Origin: Agromyces cavernae | GTDB lineage: Bacteria; Actinomycetota; Actinomycetes; Actinomycetales; Microbacteriaceae | Length of the DNA: 64,000 nt | Assembly: GCF_021044935.1 (NCBI RefSeq) | Contig: NZ_JAJNMP010000004.1 | Coordinates: forward strand, 62,001 to 126,000 | Direction of reading: 5' to 3' | Shown: in pieces, positions 43,301 to 52,174 of the stretch | How the letters are laid out: every line of letters starts with the position of its first letter | Position numbering within the stretch: position 1 is the first letter of the stretch | The notes under the pieces: model-generated | The model's database searches: none | What the model was told of the DNA's origin: nothing | The model's input: only the letters and a program-made list of their open reading frames with translations | Position numbers and translations under genes: made by a program

Positions 43301-44281
43301 CTACTGCCGACCCTCGGCCTCGTCGAAGAGCGCCATCATGTCGCGCACGAGCTGGTGCGGTGCGGTCTCGCACGGGCTGTGCCCCGTGCGATACCTGGCG
43401 TAGCGAGCGCCGATCTCGCGCGCGAAACGCTCGTGCAGGTCGCTCGGCCACAGGTCGTGTTCGCCGACCGCGACGAGCTTCGGCACGGGTGAGGCCTCGA
43501 GGTCGGCGCGCACGTCGGGGGTGCGCATCATGAGACCGATGATGTCGTCGACGCTTTCACGCCGGGTGAGCGCGAAGCGCTCGCGCACGAACGCGATGCG
43601 TCCGGGCGGCACCTTGTTCAGGTTGTTCCGGATGCCCCAGAGCATGAGTCCGGCGCCGACCCGGGGGGTCGTGACCGAACTCAGCGGGCCGATGCGCTTG
43701 ATGCCGCGGAAGGCCTGCCCGGGCTCGGGCGGGGCGCTCAACAGGGTCAGGGTCGCGAAGCGGTCGGGTCGTTCGAGCAGGGCGAGCTCGGCCAGCGTGC
43801 CCGCGAAGCTGTAGCCCAGCACATGGGCGCGGCCGGCGCCGTCGTCGAGCACGGCGAGCAGGTCGTCGAGGAAGAGCCGTTCGTCGTACTGGGTGCGCGG
43901 CGGGTCGAGGTTCCACGGACCGGCGTCGGCCGACTCGTACTGGCCGGCGAGGTCGTACGATTCGACTCGGTATCCCGCTGAGGCGAACAGCGGGAGCATG
44001 AGCACGAAGTCCTCCTTCGAGCCGGTCGCGCCCGGGATCAGGACGATGCGTTGCCCGTCGACCGGACCCAACGCGATGCGCGCGAGGCGCCCGCTCGGCG
44101 CATCGAACCAGCTGCGCTCGGTGCCCGGCGGCAGTCGCCGCCAATCGAGATCGGGAATGGCCTCGTCGAGCGCGCGGGCGTCGTCGAGCGCGGCCTGATC
44201 GATCGATTCGACCGAGCCGGCCGAATCGGAGGTCTCGGGTCGACGCCGGAATGCGCCGAGCACCCCGTCGAATGCCGCCAC
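43301..44281 (-). CDS. Alpha/beta hydrolase
   Basis: A 326-residue hydrolase. I-P-G-A-T-G-S-K forms the oxyanion loop, the nucleophile is in G-Y-S-F-A-G (Ser158), the acid in G-E-H-D-L-W and the histidine in T-G-H-S-P-C. About 70 N-terminal residues precede the fold. The GTG at 44281 is chosen from the TATGGT box 6 bases upstream; the frame remains open far upstream, antisense to thioredoxin. Substrate unknown. Confidence 0.87.
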   Translation of the reverse strand: MAAFDGVLGAFRRRPETSDSAGSVESIDQAALDDARALDEAIPDLDWRRLPPGTERSWFDAPSGRLARIALGPVDGQRIVLIPGATGSKEDFVLMLPLFASAGYRVESYDLAGQYESADAGPWNLDPPRTQYDERLFLDDLLAVLDDGAGRAHVLGYSFAGTLAELALLERPDRFATLTLLSAPPEPGQAFRGIKRIGPLSSVTTPRVGAGLMLWGIRNNLNKVPPGRIAFVRERFALTRRESVDDIIGLMMRTPDVRADLEASPVPKLVAVGEHDLWPSDLHERFAREIGARYARYRTGHSPCETAPHQLVRDMMALFDEAEGRQ

Positions 44282-44287
44282 GACCTC

Positions 44288-44293
44288 ACCATA
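44288..44293 (-). promoter_or_regulatory. Putative -10 box of the alpha/beta hydrolase gene
   Basis: TATGGT on the minus strand, 6 bases before the GTG at 44281. Confidence 0.4.
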
Positions 44294-44347
44294 CCGCCGC
44301 CGGGGTCGCTCCCAGCGAACACCGGGCGGGCGCCCAGCGGCTGCGCT

Positions 44348-44353
44348 TAGGCT
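44348..44353 (+). promoter_or_regulatory. Putative -10 box of the thioredoxin gene
   Basis: TAGGCT, 6 bases before the ATG at 44360. Confidence 0.5.
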
Positions 44354-44359
44354 GGACGC

Positions 44360-44752
44360 ATGGCAACCGTCGCGCTCACCCTTGAAGATTTCGAGAAGAC
44401 CATCCTCGAAGGGGGCACCGTCTTCGTCGATTTCTGGGCGAGCTGGTGCGGACCCTGCCTGCAGTTCGCGCCGAATTACGAGGCCGCGTCCGAGGCGAAC
44501 CCCGACCTGACGTTCGCGAAGGTCGACACCGAGGCGCAGCAGCAGCTCGCGGCGGCGATGAACATCACATCGATCCCCACGATCATGGCGTTCAAGGACG
44601 GCATCGGCGTGTTCGCCCAGGCCGGTGCGCTCCCGCGCCCGGTGCTCGACGACCTCATCTCGCAGGTGCGCGCGCTCGACATGAACCAGGTGCGCGCCGA
44701 TCTCGCGCGCCGCGAGGCCGAGGCCGCCGAAGCTGCCGAGCCCACCGCCTGA
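44360..44752 (+). CDS. Thioredoxin
   Basis: A 130-residue cytosolic thioredoxin with active site W-C-G-P-C (about residues 34-38) and cis-proline S-I-P-T-I. It has an extra 20-residue Arg/Glu/Ala helix at the C-terminus that canonical TrxA lacks. It is monocistronic and divergent from the hydrolase gene. Confidence 0.94.
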   Translation: MATVALTLEDFEKTILEGGTVFVDFWASWCGPCLQFAPNYEAASEANPDLTFAKVDTEAQQQLAAAMNITSIPTIMAFKDGIGVFAQAGALPRPVLDDLISQVRALDMNQVRADLARREAEAAEAAEPTA

Positions 44753-44777
44753 CCCCCTCAGGCGGCACACGCTGCCC

Positions 44778-45392
44778 TCAGCGCCGGGGCTTCTCCCCCA
44801 GCGCGTGCTCGAGTCCGCTGAGGTCGAGCTCGACCTTGTACGGGCGCGCCGTTCCCACGATGAGCGCGGGAACCCTCACGTATCGATCCCGCTGGCGCAT
44901 CGCGTCGAGTGCGTCGCGCCACGGCCCTTCAGCCGCCTCCTCGAGGAAGCCCGCGTGCCGGGGGTGCGAGTCGCCGACGAGCTGTACGCCGACACGGTAC
45001 CTTCGCGACAGCCAGCGACGGGCGCGGGGCACGAGCACGGCGGGCTGCTCGGTGCCGCCGTGCAGCAGTGCGAGCTCGATCGCGGGTTGATGTCGATGCA
45101 CGTCGGCCACGGGTGCCACGGCGCGCACACCGCGCTCGACGCGCAGCGCATCGACGAGTTCGAGGCCCTCGAGCGTCGCCAGGTCGCCCCACTGGTCGGG
45201 ATTCGTCCCGCGGCCGCGCATGAGCGAGACGACGAGCCACACGACGGCGGCCACGAGCACCGCGACGAACGGCCACAACACCCACGGGGGTGCGTCGGGG
45301 CGCACGATCGACGTCACCAGCAGCAGCACCCCGACGACGATGAACGGGGACGGCTCCCAGGCGAACAACGACTTCGATCGGGGCGCGGGCAC
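44778..45392 (-). CDS. Two-helix membrane protein of unknown function
   Basis: A 204-residue protein. Two transmembrane segments lie at about residues 18-32 and 40-58, followed by a 140-residue cytosolic-type domain with V-L-V-P-R-A-R-R-W-L-S-R-R-Y. I do not recognise the family. The GTG at 45392 lies 5 bases past the stop of the F420-type oxidoreductase gene, so they are probably one operon; the start is uncertain. Confidence 0.65.
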   Translation of the reverse strand: MPAPRSKSLFAWEPSPFIVVGVLLLVTSIVRPDAPPWVLWPFVAVLVAAVVWLVVSLMRGRGTNPDQWGDLATLEGLELVDALRVERGVRAVAPVADVHRHQPAIELALLHGGTEQPAVLVPRARRWLSRRYRVGVQLVGDSHPRHAGFLEEAAEGPWRDALDAMRQRDRYVRVPALIVGTARPYKVELDLSGLEHALGEKPRR

Positions 45393-45397
45393 GAGGA

Positions 45398-46303
45398 TCA
45401 GGCTATCGCGCGCAGCGCGGGCAGTCGTGCGGCCACCTCGTCGAGCACGGACTCGTCGCCGGCGTAGAGCCCGTGCTCGCGGGGCCAGTGCGAGACGACG
45501 TCGGTGTAGCCGAGCTCTGCGGCACGACCGACCGCATCTTCGAACGCCCCGACATCGGCGAGGCTGTAGCGCGCCTCGGCGTCGAGCGAGAGTGTGCGGG
45601 CGATCGTCGACGGCTCGCGGCCGGCCGCCATGCAGGCATCGTCGAGCCGGTGGATGAGGTCGGCGGCGCTGCGCCACCACGCCGCATCGTCGTCGTGTTC
45701 GCCGCCCGTCGTCACCCAACCGTCGCCGATGCGCACCGCGAGCTCGAGCGCCTTCGGCCCGTTCGCGGCGAGGTGCAGCGGCATGCGCGGGCGCTGCGCG
45801 GGCTCGCCGACCATGCGCGCGCCGGTCGCCGTGTACCACTCGCCTTCGAACGAGAGACCGGATGCCTCCCCCACGGCAGCCCCTTCGAATCGCAACAGCA
45901 CGTCGAGCCCCTCGGCGAACTCGGCGAAGCGAGCGAAACGCTCGCGCGGCGTCAGCTGGGGCTGGCCGAGCACGTACGCGTCGAATCCCGTGCCACCTGA
46001 CCCGAGGCCGAGGAGCACGCGCCCGCCCGAGATCTGGTCGACGGTCGCGATGTCCTTCGCGAACGGCACCGGGTGCCGATAGTTCGGCGACGCGACGAAC
46101 GTGCCGAGCCCGATGCGACTCGTCACCGTGGCCGCGGCCGTGAGCGTCGGCACGGTCGCGTGCCAGCGCTCACCCGCGAGTCCGCGCCACGAGAGGTGAT
46201 CGTACGTCCAGGCATGGTCGAAGCCGAGCTCTTCGGCACGTCGCCACCGAGCGGCCGCTTCGGGCCAGTCGTACTGGGGCAGGATGACGACGCCGAATCG
46301 CAT
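45398..46303 (-). CDS. LLM-class (F420-type) flavin-dependent oxidoreductase
   Basis: A 301-residue luciferase-like barrel: H-A-W-T-Y-D-H-L-S-W, V-T-S-R-I-G-L-G-T-F-V-A-S, G-L-G-S-G-G-T-G and G-D-G-W-V-T-T-G. These resemble F420-dependent members in actinobacteria. The TAGACT box 6 bases before the ATG indicates a leaderless message that starts within the end of the EamA gene. Confidence 0.9.
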   Translation of the reverse strand: MRFGVVILPQYDWPEAAARWRRAEELGFDHAWTYDHLSWRGLAGERWHATVPTLTAAATVTSRIGLGTFVASPNYRHPVPFAKDIATVDQISGGRVLLGLGSGGTGFDAYVLGQPQLTPRERFARFAEFAEGLDVLLRFEGAAVGEASGLSFEGEWYTATGARMVGEPAQRPRMPLHLAANGPKALELAVRIGDGWVTTGGEHDDDAAWWRSAADLIHRLDDACMAAGREPSTIARTLSLDAEARYSLADVGAFEDAVGRAAELGYTDVVSHWPREHGLYAGDESVLDEVAARLPALRAIA

Positions 46304-46309
46304 GGCGCG

Positions 46310-46315
46310 AGTCTA
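46310..46315 (-). promoter_or_regulatory. Putative -10 box of the F420-type oxidoreductase gene
   Basis: TAGACT on the minus strand, 6 bases before the ATG at 46303. It overlaps the stop codon of the EamA transporter gene. Confidence 0.5.
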
Positions 46316-47299
46316 CGATGCGTCGGAAGGGCGAGCGGATGTCCCGTGGCCCGCGGTCACGGGAACGAGGTCGATCTCGAGGGGCACGGGTTCTGCGGCG
46401 GGACGCTCGAAGCGCACGAGCACGATGCCGCCGAGGATGAGCACACCGCCGAGCAGCTGCATCGGACCGATCGCCTCGCCGAGCAGCACCCACGCGACGA
46501 CTCCCGCGAAGACGACCTCCGAGAGGCCGAGGAACGAGGCGAGCCGGGTGCCGAGCAAGCGGATCGCCTGGATGCCCGCGACGTACGCGAACGCCGTCGA
46601 GACGGCGCCGACCGTGAGCACGAGCACCCACCACGGGGCCGTGCCGCCGAGGTACGGCATATCGGTGAGCACGAACTCGAAGGGCACGAGCCCGGTGAGC
46701 CCGGTGAGGCCGAGCACGATGGCCCCGATGAAGACGCCCGAGGCCGCCAGCGCGATGGGCGGTACTCCCTGGTCGTCGCGCGCGCCGAGCACGTAATAGA
46801 CCGCGACGCCGAGCATGGCGACGCCCGCGAGCACGATGCCGAGCGGATCGATGGCGCCCCCTGCGGGACCGATGACGAGCACGAGGCCGGCGATCGCGAC
46901 GACGGAGCCGGCGAGCACGACCAGCTGGGGTGCCCGGCGGGTGCGCGCCCAGGCGAACGCGACGAGGGCCACCGGCGCGAGGTACTCGATGAGCAGCGCG
47001 GTGCTGACCGGGATGCGCGCGATCGAGGCGTAGAACGCGAGCTGCACGCCCGCGACGGCGATGACCGAGTAGACGAGCACCGTCCACTTCGCGCGCCAGA
47101 GCGGGCGCAGGTCGAACCGCAGCGCCATGAGACCCGGTACGAGCAGGACCAGCGCGGCGACCGAGACTCGCAGGAACACCGCCGCCCCCGGTGACCAGCC
47201 GGCCTCGAGCAACGGCTTGACGACCGCGCCGCCAGCACCGAACGCCAGGCCCGACGCGAGCCCGAGCACGATTCCGACGATGCCACGCGATCCACGCAT
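46313..47299 (-). CDS. EamA/DMT-family transporter
   Basis: A 328-residue ten-helix exporter of the RhaT/EamA type, with two five-helix halves; P-V-S-T-A-L-L-I-E-Y in the first and A-S-F-L-G-L-S-E-V in the second are typical. Members export amino acids or metabolites. AAGGAGCG precedes the ATG at 47299. The divergent CGNR regulator gene suggests joint control. Confidence 0.92.
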   Translation of the reverse strand: MRGSRGIVGIVLGLASGLAFGAGGAVVKPLLEAGWSPGAAVFLRVSVAALVLLVPGLMALRFDLRPLWRAKWTVLVYSVIAVAGVQLAFYASIARIPVSTALLIEYLAPVALVAFAWARTRRAPQLVVLAGSVVAIAGLVLVIGPAGGAIDPLGIVLAGVAMLGVAVYYVLGARDDQGVPPIALAASGVFIGAIVLGLTGLTGLVPFEFVLTDMPYLGGTAPWWVLVLTVGAVSTAFAYVAGIQAIRLLGTRLASFLGLSEVVFAGVVAWVLLGEAIGPMQLLGGVLILGGIVLVRFERPAAEPVPLEIDLVPVTAGHGTSARPSDAS

Positions 47300-47415
47300 C
47301 GGGCGCTCCTTGATGAGGCGGGTGTTCTGTGAGGGTGTGCCGCGATGCTCAGCCCATGTCATGACCGAATCGCGTTATGCTGGTTACATTACTCCGCACG
47401 CCTGTCAGGAGTCAA

Positions 47416-47961
47416 ATGATTTTCACCAATGACACCGAAGCCTCGCTCGGGTTCGCCGCGGCACTCGCCGACACGGTGCCCGAGGCATCCGATTCGGGCG
47501 ATGACGAACTGTCGACGCCCGCCCAGCTGACCGCCCTGCTCGACGCATGGAGGTTCTCGGGCAGACGCGACGGCGACGACCGCGAGCTCGCCGAGGTGCG
47601 CAGCGCGCGCACCCGGCTGCGCGCCCTCTGGCTGCTCGACCGTGACGACGCCGTCGATGTCGTGAACGAGCTGCTCGAGGACGCGAGGGCGCTCCCCCGC
47701 CTCGTTCGCCACGACGACCTCGACTGGCACATCCACGCGACAGCACAGGACGCGCCACTCGCCCGACGCCTGCTCGTCGAGGCGGCGATGGCGTTCGTCG
47801 ACGTCATCCGCGCCGACGAGATGGAGCGCTTGCGCGTGTGCGATGCCGACGACTGCGAGAGCCTCTACGTCGACATGTCGAAGAACGCCTCACGCCGGTT
47901 CTGCAGCACGCGCTGCGGCAACCGCATGGCCGTGCGGGCCTATCGGGCGCGCACCGCCTGA
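47416..47961 (+). CDS. CGNR zinc-finger transcriptional regulator
   Basis: A 181-residue ABATE-type regulator. The C-terminal zinc finger has C-D-A-D-D-C, then F-C-S-T-R-C-G-N-R, the family signature. The N-terminal part is the ABATE ligand-binding domain. CAGGAG precedes the ATG at 47416. It is divergent from EamA, a common pairing, so it may sense the exported compound. Confidence 0.92.
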   Translation: MIFTNDTEASLGFAAALADTVPEASDSGDDELSTPAQLTALLDAWRFSGRRDGDDRELAEVRSARTRLRALWLLDRDDAVDVVNELLEDARALPRLVRHDDLDWHIHATAQDAPLARRLLVEAAMAFVDVIRADEMERLRVCDADDCESLYVDMSKNASRRFCSTRCGNRMAVRAYRARTA

Positions 47962-47967
47962 GAATGA

Positions 47968-48011
47968 CGAAGGCCCCCGCCCGCGTGCAGTGCACGCGGT
48001 GGGGGCCTTCG
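47968..48011. terminator. Strong bidirectional terminator between CGNR gene and rpsO
   Basis: CGAAGGCCCCC (47968-47978) pairs with 48001-48011, and the inner CCGCGTGCA/TGCACGCGG also pair: a 44-base near-perfect hairpin. Confidence 0.85.
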
Positions 48012-48071
48012 CAAGAAGTTCGCGGTGTCTTCGAGAGCCGCGTCGCCGCTCGAATGCGGCACAGGCGACGC

Positions 48072-48341
48072 TTAGCGGCGCAGCCCGAGACGCTCGATGA
48101 GCGAGCGGTAGCGCGTGATGTCGACGTCGGCGAGGTAGCCGAGCAGACGACGACGCTGACCGACGAGGAGCAGCAGGCCACGACGCGAGTGGTGGTCGTG
48201 CTTGTGCTCCTTCAGGTGCTCGGTGAGGTCCTTGATGCGCTTGGTGAGCAGCGCGATCTGGACCTCGGGGGATCCAGTGTCACCGGGGTGCGTCGCGTAC
48301 TCTTCGATGATCGCCTTCTTGACGTCTGCTTCGAGTGCCAT
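48072..48341 (-). CDS. rpsO: 30S ribosomal protein S15
   Basis: An 89-residue S15, which binds 16S rRNA early in 30S assembly. [14 protein letters not shown] and [13 protein letters not shown] are invariant features. AAAGGGG precedes the ATG. It usually sits next to pnp; here 17.7 kb lie between them. A roughly 80-base leader could carry S15 autoregulation, by analogy with other bacteria. Confidence 0.98.
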   Translation of the reverse strand: MALEADVKKAIIEEYATHPGDTGSPEVQIALLTKRIKDLTEHLKEHKHDHHSRRGLLLLVGQRRRLLGYLADVDITRYRSLIERLGLRR

Positions 48342-48431
48342 AGATGGGATCCCCTTTCTCTCGTTGCGCGCTGCCCGAGGCCTTCTGCCTGGGCTCTCTT
48401 TATGCGCGGCCGTCGTGACGGCAACCTCAAT

Positions 48432-48437
48432 ACTCTA
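48432..48437 (-). promoter_or_regulatory. Putative -10 box of rpsO
   Basis: TAGAGT (within GTAGAGTATTG) on the minus strand, 90 bases before the rpsO start. TSS would be near 48424. Confidence 0.5.
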
Positions 48438-48500
48438 CCAGAGCGGATGTCGCGTGGCTGACGGCCCCGTCGGAATACCCGTTCGCGTCGAATCGTTTTC

Positions 48501-49613
48501 ATGCATATGAATGCGATCCTCGTCGATGTCGCCGTGATCGGCGCAGGGCAGGCGGGGTTGTCTGCCGGGTACCACCTGCAGCGGCGCGGCTTCGTGCCGG
48601 TCACGCGTGAGGCGAACGGCCACGACACCTTCGTCGTGCTCGACGCCAATGCTGCGGCGGGCGGCGCCTGGCAGCACCGTTGGGCGTCGCTGCGCATGGC
48701 GACCGTGAACGGCATCCACGACCTGCCGGGCCTCCCCGTGCCGCCTGCCGATCCCGGAGCGGCGAGCCGCGACATCCTGCCGCCCTACTTCGCCGAGCAT
48801 GAGGAGCGCTTCTCGCTCGACGTGCAACGCCCGGTCGACGTGCGCGCGGTGCGGCGCGCCGACGACGCGTCGGACGGGCGCCTGCTCATCGAGACCGACC
48901 GCGGAACATGGGCAGCCCGTTACGTGATCAACGCGACCGGCACCTGGACCCGCCCGTTCCGCCCCTACTACCCCGGCATCGATCGCTTCCGCGGTCGTCA
49001 GCTGCACGTCGCCGACTACGCGACGGTCGACGAATTCGCTGGAAAGCGGGTCGTCATCGTCGGCGCCGGCGTCTCCGCCGTGCAACTGCTCGACGAGATC
49101 TCGCACGTCGCCGAGACGTTCTGGATGACGCGACGCGAACCGCAGTGGATCGATGAGGCGGACTTCGACCTCGCGGCGCGCAGCGCGGCGATCGCCGGTG
49201 TCGAGGCGCGCGTGCGTCGGGGCCTCCCTCCGGGCAGCGTGATCTCGGTGACCGGCATGCACTGGACACCCTGGGCCCGCGCGGCGCACGCGCGCGGCGT
49301 GCTGGTGCGACATCCGATGTTCACGTCGATCGAGGAGGACGGCGTGCGCATGCCCGACGGAACACTCCTCGCGGCCGACGTCATCCTCTGGGCGACCGGG
49401 TTCCGGCCGGCGGTCGACCACCTCGCCCCGTTGAAGCTGCGGACGCCCGCCGGCGGGTTCCGTGTCGCCGACTCGCGCTCGCTCGACGAACCGCGGCTGT
49501 TCCTCATCGGATACGGGCCGTCGCAGTCGACCGTCGGCGCCAACCGCGCGGGCCGGGCGGCCGTGCACCGGATCGTCGCCGAGCGGGCGGCCGCCCTGGG
49601 CGAGGCCGCGTAG
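48501..49613 (+). CDS. Flavin-containing monooxygenase-like protein
   Basis: A 370-residue FAD/NAD(P)H oxidoreductase. Two Rossmann loops are visible: G-A-G-Q-A-G (near 15) and G-A-G-V-S-A (near 188), with W-A-T-G-F-R-P between the second loop and the end. It resembles the YhcP/CzcO-type flavoproteins. Start may be 48501 or the next ATG at 48507. Substrate unknown. Confidence 0.88.
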   Translation: MHMNAILVDVAVIGAGQAGLSAGYHLQRRGFVPVTREANGHDTFVVLDANAAAGGAWQHRWASLRMATVNGIHDLPGLPVPPADPGAASRDILPPYFAEHEERFSLDVQRPVDVRAVRRADDASDGRLLIETDRGTWAARYVINATGTWTRPFRPYYPGIDRFRGRQLHVADYATVDEFAGKRVVIVGAGVSAVQLLDEISHVAETFWMTRREPQWIDEADFDLAARSAAIAGVEARVRRGLPPGSVISVTGMHWTPWARAAHARGVLVRHPMFTSIEEDGVRMPDGTLLAADVILWATGFRPAVDHLAPLKLRTPAGGFRVADSRSLDEPRLFLIGYGPSQSTVGANRAGRAAVHRIVAERAAALGEAA

Positions 49614-49627
49614 CGTCGGCATCGCCG

Positions 49628-49684
49628 TCAGGGTACGAAGACCCGCTCGGGCCTGCCATAGCGGTCGAGCACGATCGCACGCAT
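49628..49684 (-). pseudogene. Remnant of an MDR-type oxidoreductase N-terminus
   Basis: An 18-codon frame reads M-R-A-I-V-L-D-R-Y-G-R-P-E-R-V, the usual opening of zinc-type alcohol dehydrogenase/quinone reductase proteins, then stops at F-V-P. No continuation is seen in the adjacent sequence on the left, which is the 3' end of the flavoprotein gene. It is probably a truncated relic, but a chance resemblance over so short a span cannot be excluded. Confidence 0.4.
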
Positions 49685-49773
49685 GAGGTGCTGTGCAGTG
49701 GTCACGGTGCACTTCGCCGGAACGGAATCGAAGGTGCCTTGCGGTGAGGCTGCGGGTGCGCAATGCTGCCCGC

Positions 49774-49968
49774 ATGAGCAAGCCCGTCCTCATCACGATC
49801 GGCGCCATCGTCACCCTGATGGGCGTGATCTTCATGTTCCAGGGCCTCGGGGTCATCGGCGGCAGCGCGATGACGGGGTCCGCGCTGTGGGCGATCCTCG
49901 GGCCGATCATCGCGCTCGCGGGGATCGTGCTCGTCGTGGTCGGCCTCCGTCGCGGGCGCAGGAGCTGA
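49774..49968 (+). CDS. Small two-helix membrane protein
   Basis: A 64-residue protein with two transmembrane helices separated by G-V-I-G-G-S-A-M-T-G, and a basic C-terminus R-R-G-R-R-S. Similar small proteins are widespread in actinobacteria but unassigned. It lies 10 bases before the DUF488 gene and is likely co-transcribed. Confidence 0.75.
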   Translation: MSKPVLITIGAIVTLMGVIFMFQGLGVIGGSAMTGSALWAILGPIIALAGIVLVVVGLRRGRRS

Positions 49969-49978
49969 GGCCGGCGGC

Positions 49979-50344
49979 ATGGGGTTCACGCTGAAGCGGG
50001 TGTACGACGCGGCCGAGGCGACTGACGGCTTCCGCGTGCTCGTCGACCGGCTCTGGCCGCGCGGCGTCAGCAAACAACGCGCCGAGCTCGACCTGTGGGC
50101 GAAAGACGTCGCCCCCTCCCCCGAACTGCGCACCGAATGGCACCACCATCGCGAGCGGTTCGACGAGTTCGCGTCGCGCTACCGCGACGAACTCGATGCG
50201 GGCGAGGCCGCGCGCTCGCTGCTCGACCTCGGCACCGAGCACGAACGGGTGACCCTGCTCTTCGGTGCGCGCGACGAACAGGTCAACCACGCGACCGTGC
50301 TGCTCGAGTGGCTGCGCGAGCACGGGGCATCCGTCGAGTCCTGA
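49979..50344 (+). CDS. DUF488 family protein
   Basis: A 121-residue YeaO-like DUF488 protein: R-V-L-V-D-R-L-W-P-R-G-V, W-A-K-D-V-A-P-S and V-T-L-L-F-G-A-R-D are conserved. Function unknown. It has a weak GGCCGG site before the ATG. Confidence 0.9.
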   Translation: MGFTLKRVYDAAEATDGFRVLVDRLWPRGVSKQRAELDLWAKDVAPSPELRTEWHHHRERFDEFASRYRDELDAGEAARSLLDLGTEHERVTLLFGARDEQVNHATVLLEWLREHGASVES

Positions 50345-50421
50345 TCCCGGCTGAGACACTCTTGAGGTCTGCGCAGGGTCGCGATAGCGTGCGGGGTGAA
50401 TCGAGGAAGTGAGCACAACTC

Positions 50422-50862
50422 ATGAACACGACCCACCGCACCCGCACCGCCGCCATCGCCATCGCCGCGGCCGCCGCGTTCACCTTCGCGGGCACCGGCG
50501 CCGCGAACGCCGCCGGCGCAATCCCGCTGAACGGCGGACAGGAGGCACCCGCGCCGAACAACTTCGGCGCGCACGGCTCGTTCAGTTACGAGATCGACGG
50601 CAACGAGCTCTGCTACACGCTCGAGGTCGACGGCTTGTCGTCGCCGGCGACGGCCGCGCACATCCACGTGGCGCCGCGCAATGTCGCGGGACCCGTGGTG
50701 GTGCCGCTCACCGTGGTCAACGCGACGAGCTTCGAAGTCGACACGTGCACGACGGCCAACCCGATGGTGCTCGCTGCCATCGAGGCGGATCCGAAGGCGT
50801 ACTACGTCAACGTGCACAACGCGAACAACCAGCCGGGTGAGATCCGCGGGCAGCTGAAGTAG
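50422..50862 (+). CDS. Secreted CHRD-domain protein
   Basis: A 146-residue exported protein. A signal peptide (cleavage near A-N-A-A, residue 31) is followed by a CHRD domain: L-N-G-G-Q-E, H-I-H-V-A-P and N-N-Q-P-G-E-I-R-G-Q-L. CHRD domains are extracellular and of unknown role in bacteria. GAGGAAG precedes the ATG. Confidence 0.9.
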   Translation: MNTTHRTRTAAIAIAAAAAFTFAGTGAANAAGAIPLNGGQEAPAPNNFGAHGSFSYEIDGNELCYTLEVDGLSSPATAAHIHVAPRNVAGPVVVPLTVVNATSFEVDTCTTANPMVLAAIEADPKAYYVNVHNANNQPGEIRGQLK

Positions 50863-50878
50863 CGCCGCGGGAGTATCG

Positions 50879-50908
50879 GGTCACACCGTGCGGTAATGCC
50901 GTGTGACC
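50879..50908 (+). terminator. Hairpin after the CHRD gene
   Basis: GGTCACAC (50879-50886) pairs with 50901-50908 around a 14-base loop, 17 bases after the stop. Confidence 0.5.
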
Positions 50909-50970
50909 GGCGGTTTCGTGCGCTGCGAATGCGCGCTGCGAGTGTCGGTGGGTGCTGGTTGGATGGGCCT

Positions 50971-52083
50971 ATGCCAGCCGTCCTCGAGCTCCCGCCGCAT
51001 GCTGCGCTCGCGTTCGAGCTCGAGGCGATCGCCGTGTTCGAGAGCATGATGCGCCGACTCCAGGCCGACCAGTACCGTCGCATCCAGCGAGCGCGCGATC
51101 TCGCGGCCGAGGTCGAGGGCATCACCGATTCGAGCACGGCGAGTCAGCGCGACATGGCGACTCGCTCGTTCGTCGCCGAACTCGCGACGACGCTCGGCCA
51201 GCACGAGGCATCAGTGTCACGGCTGGTCGCCGAGGCGCACCGCCTGACCGGGCCGCGCAGCGCAACGCTCGGCGCCCTCGAGGCAGGCGATCTCGCGCTC
51301 ACGCAGGCGCGGTCGGTGCTCGAGCTCACGCGCGACGCGCCGGCCGAGGTCGCCGACGCGGTCGAGCAAGTCGCGATCGATGCCGCAGCTGATGCGGTGG
51401 CTCGCGGCTGCGTGCCGACGAACGCCGAGGTGCGCCGACGCATGCGGCGCGTGCGCGACCGCATGCACCCCGAACCCCTCGCCGACCGGCGCGCTCGGCC
51501 TCGGCCGATCGGCGGGTCTGCGTCGATCCCCCACCCGACGGCATGGCGCGGCTGAGCCAGTTCATCGAGGCTGAGCGGGCCCGCGCCATCGATCACCGGC
51601 TCGACGTGCTGGCCGCGCGCGAGGCATCCGACGATTCCCGCACTGCCGCGCAACGCGCCGCCGATCTCGCGGCCGACCTGCTGCTCGGCGGCGTCCTCGT
51701 CGACGACGACCGCACGCGCCACGCTGCCGCCGCCACCGGCGCGGTGCAGCCGCGCATCAACGTGACCGTGCCGGTGCTGACCCTGCTCGGCCTCGACGAC
51801 GAGCCCGCCGAATTCGAGGGCTACGGGCCGATCGACGCCGACACCGCTCGTCGGCTCGCGGCGCATGCGCCGTCGATGCGGCGCATCCTCGTGCACCCCG
51901 AGACGGGCGTCGCCCTCAGCTACGGGCGCGAGCACTACCGCGCACCGGCCGACCTCGACGGGTTCGTGCGCGTGCGCGGCTGCTCGAGTGGCCGAACCAC
52001 CACCGGTGCCGCTGGATCCGAACGACTCGATCGACGACGAATGGCAAGCATTGCTGGATCAGCATTCACCAGTGCCGTTCTGA
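50971..52083 (+). pseudogene. DUF222/HNH endonuclease gene, frameshifted and lacking HNH
   Basis: Three frames read as one degraded DUF222-HNH gene. The first (50971 on) gives the DUF222 N-terminus up to L-A-D-R-R-A-R. One missing base near 51498 shifts the frame; the next continues R-R-V-C-V-D-P-P-P-D-G-M-A-R-L and G-Y-G-P-I-D-A-D-T-A-R up to F-V-R-V-R. There the HNH zone (C-R-F-P-G-C, D-H-x3-W) should follow but is absent. A third frame then gives an acidic C-terminus ending P-V-P-F at 52083. Protein fragments might still be made, but no intact nuclease can be. Confidence 0.82.
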
Positions 52084-52174
52084 ACTACTGAACTGCGGCC
52101 GCGGCCCTCACACCGGCGTCCAACGGCGTCGTGCGTGCGACGATGGAGGTGAGTAACCCGAAAGGTCGCACCGG

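Noticed and set aside
51543..52091. A separate intact gene downstream of the DUF222 gene
   Set aside because: Its product continues the DUF222-HNH family sequence of the preceding frame; it is the second part of one broken gene.
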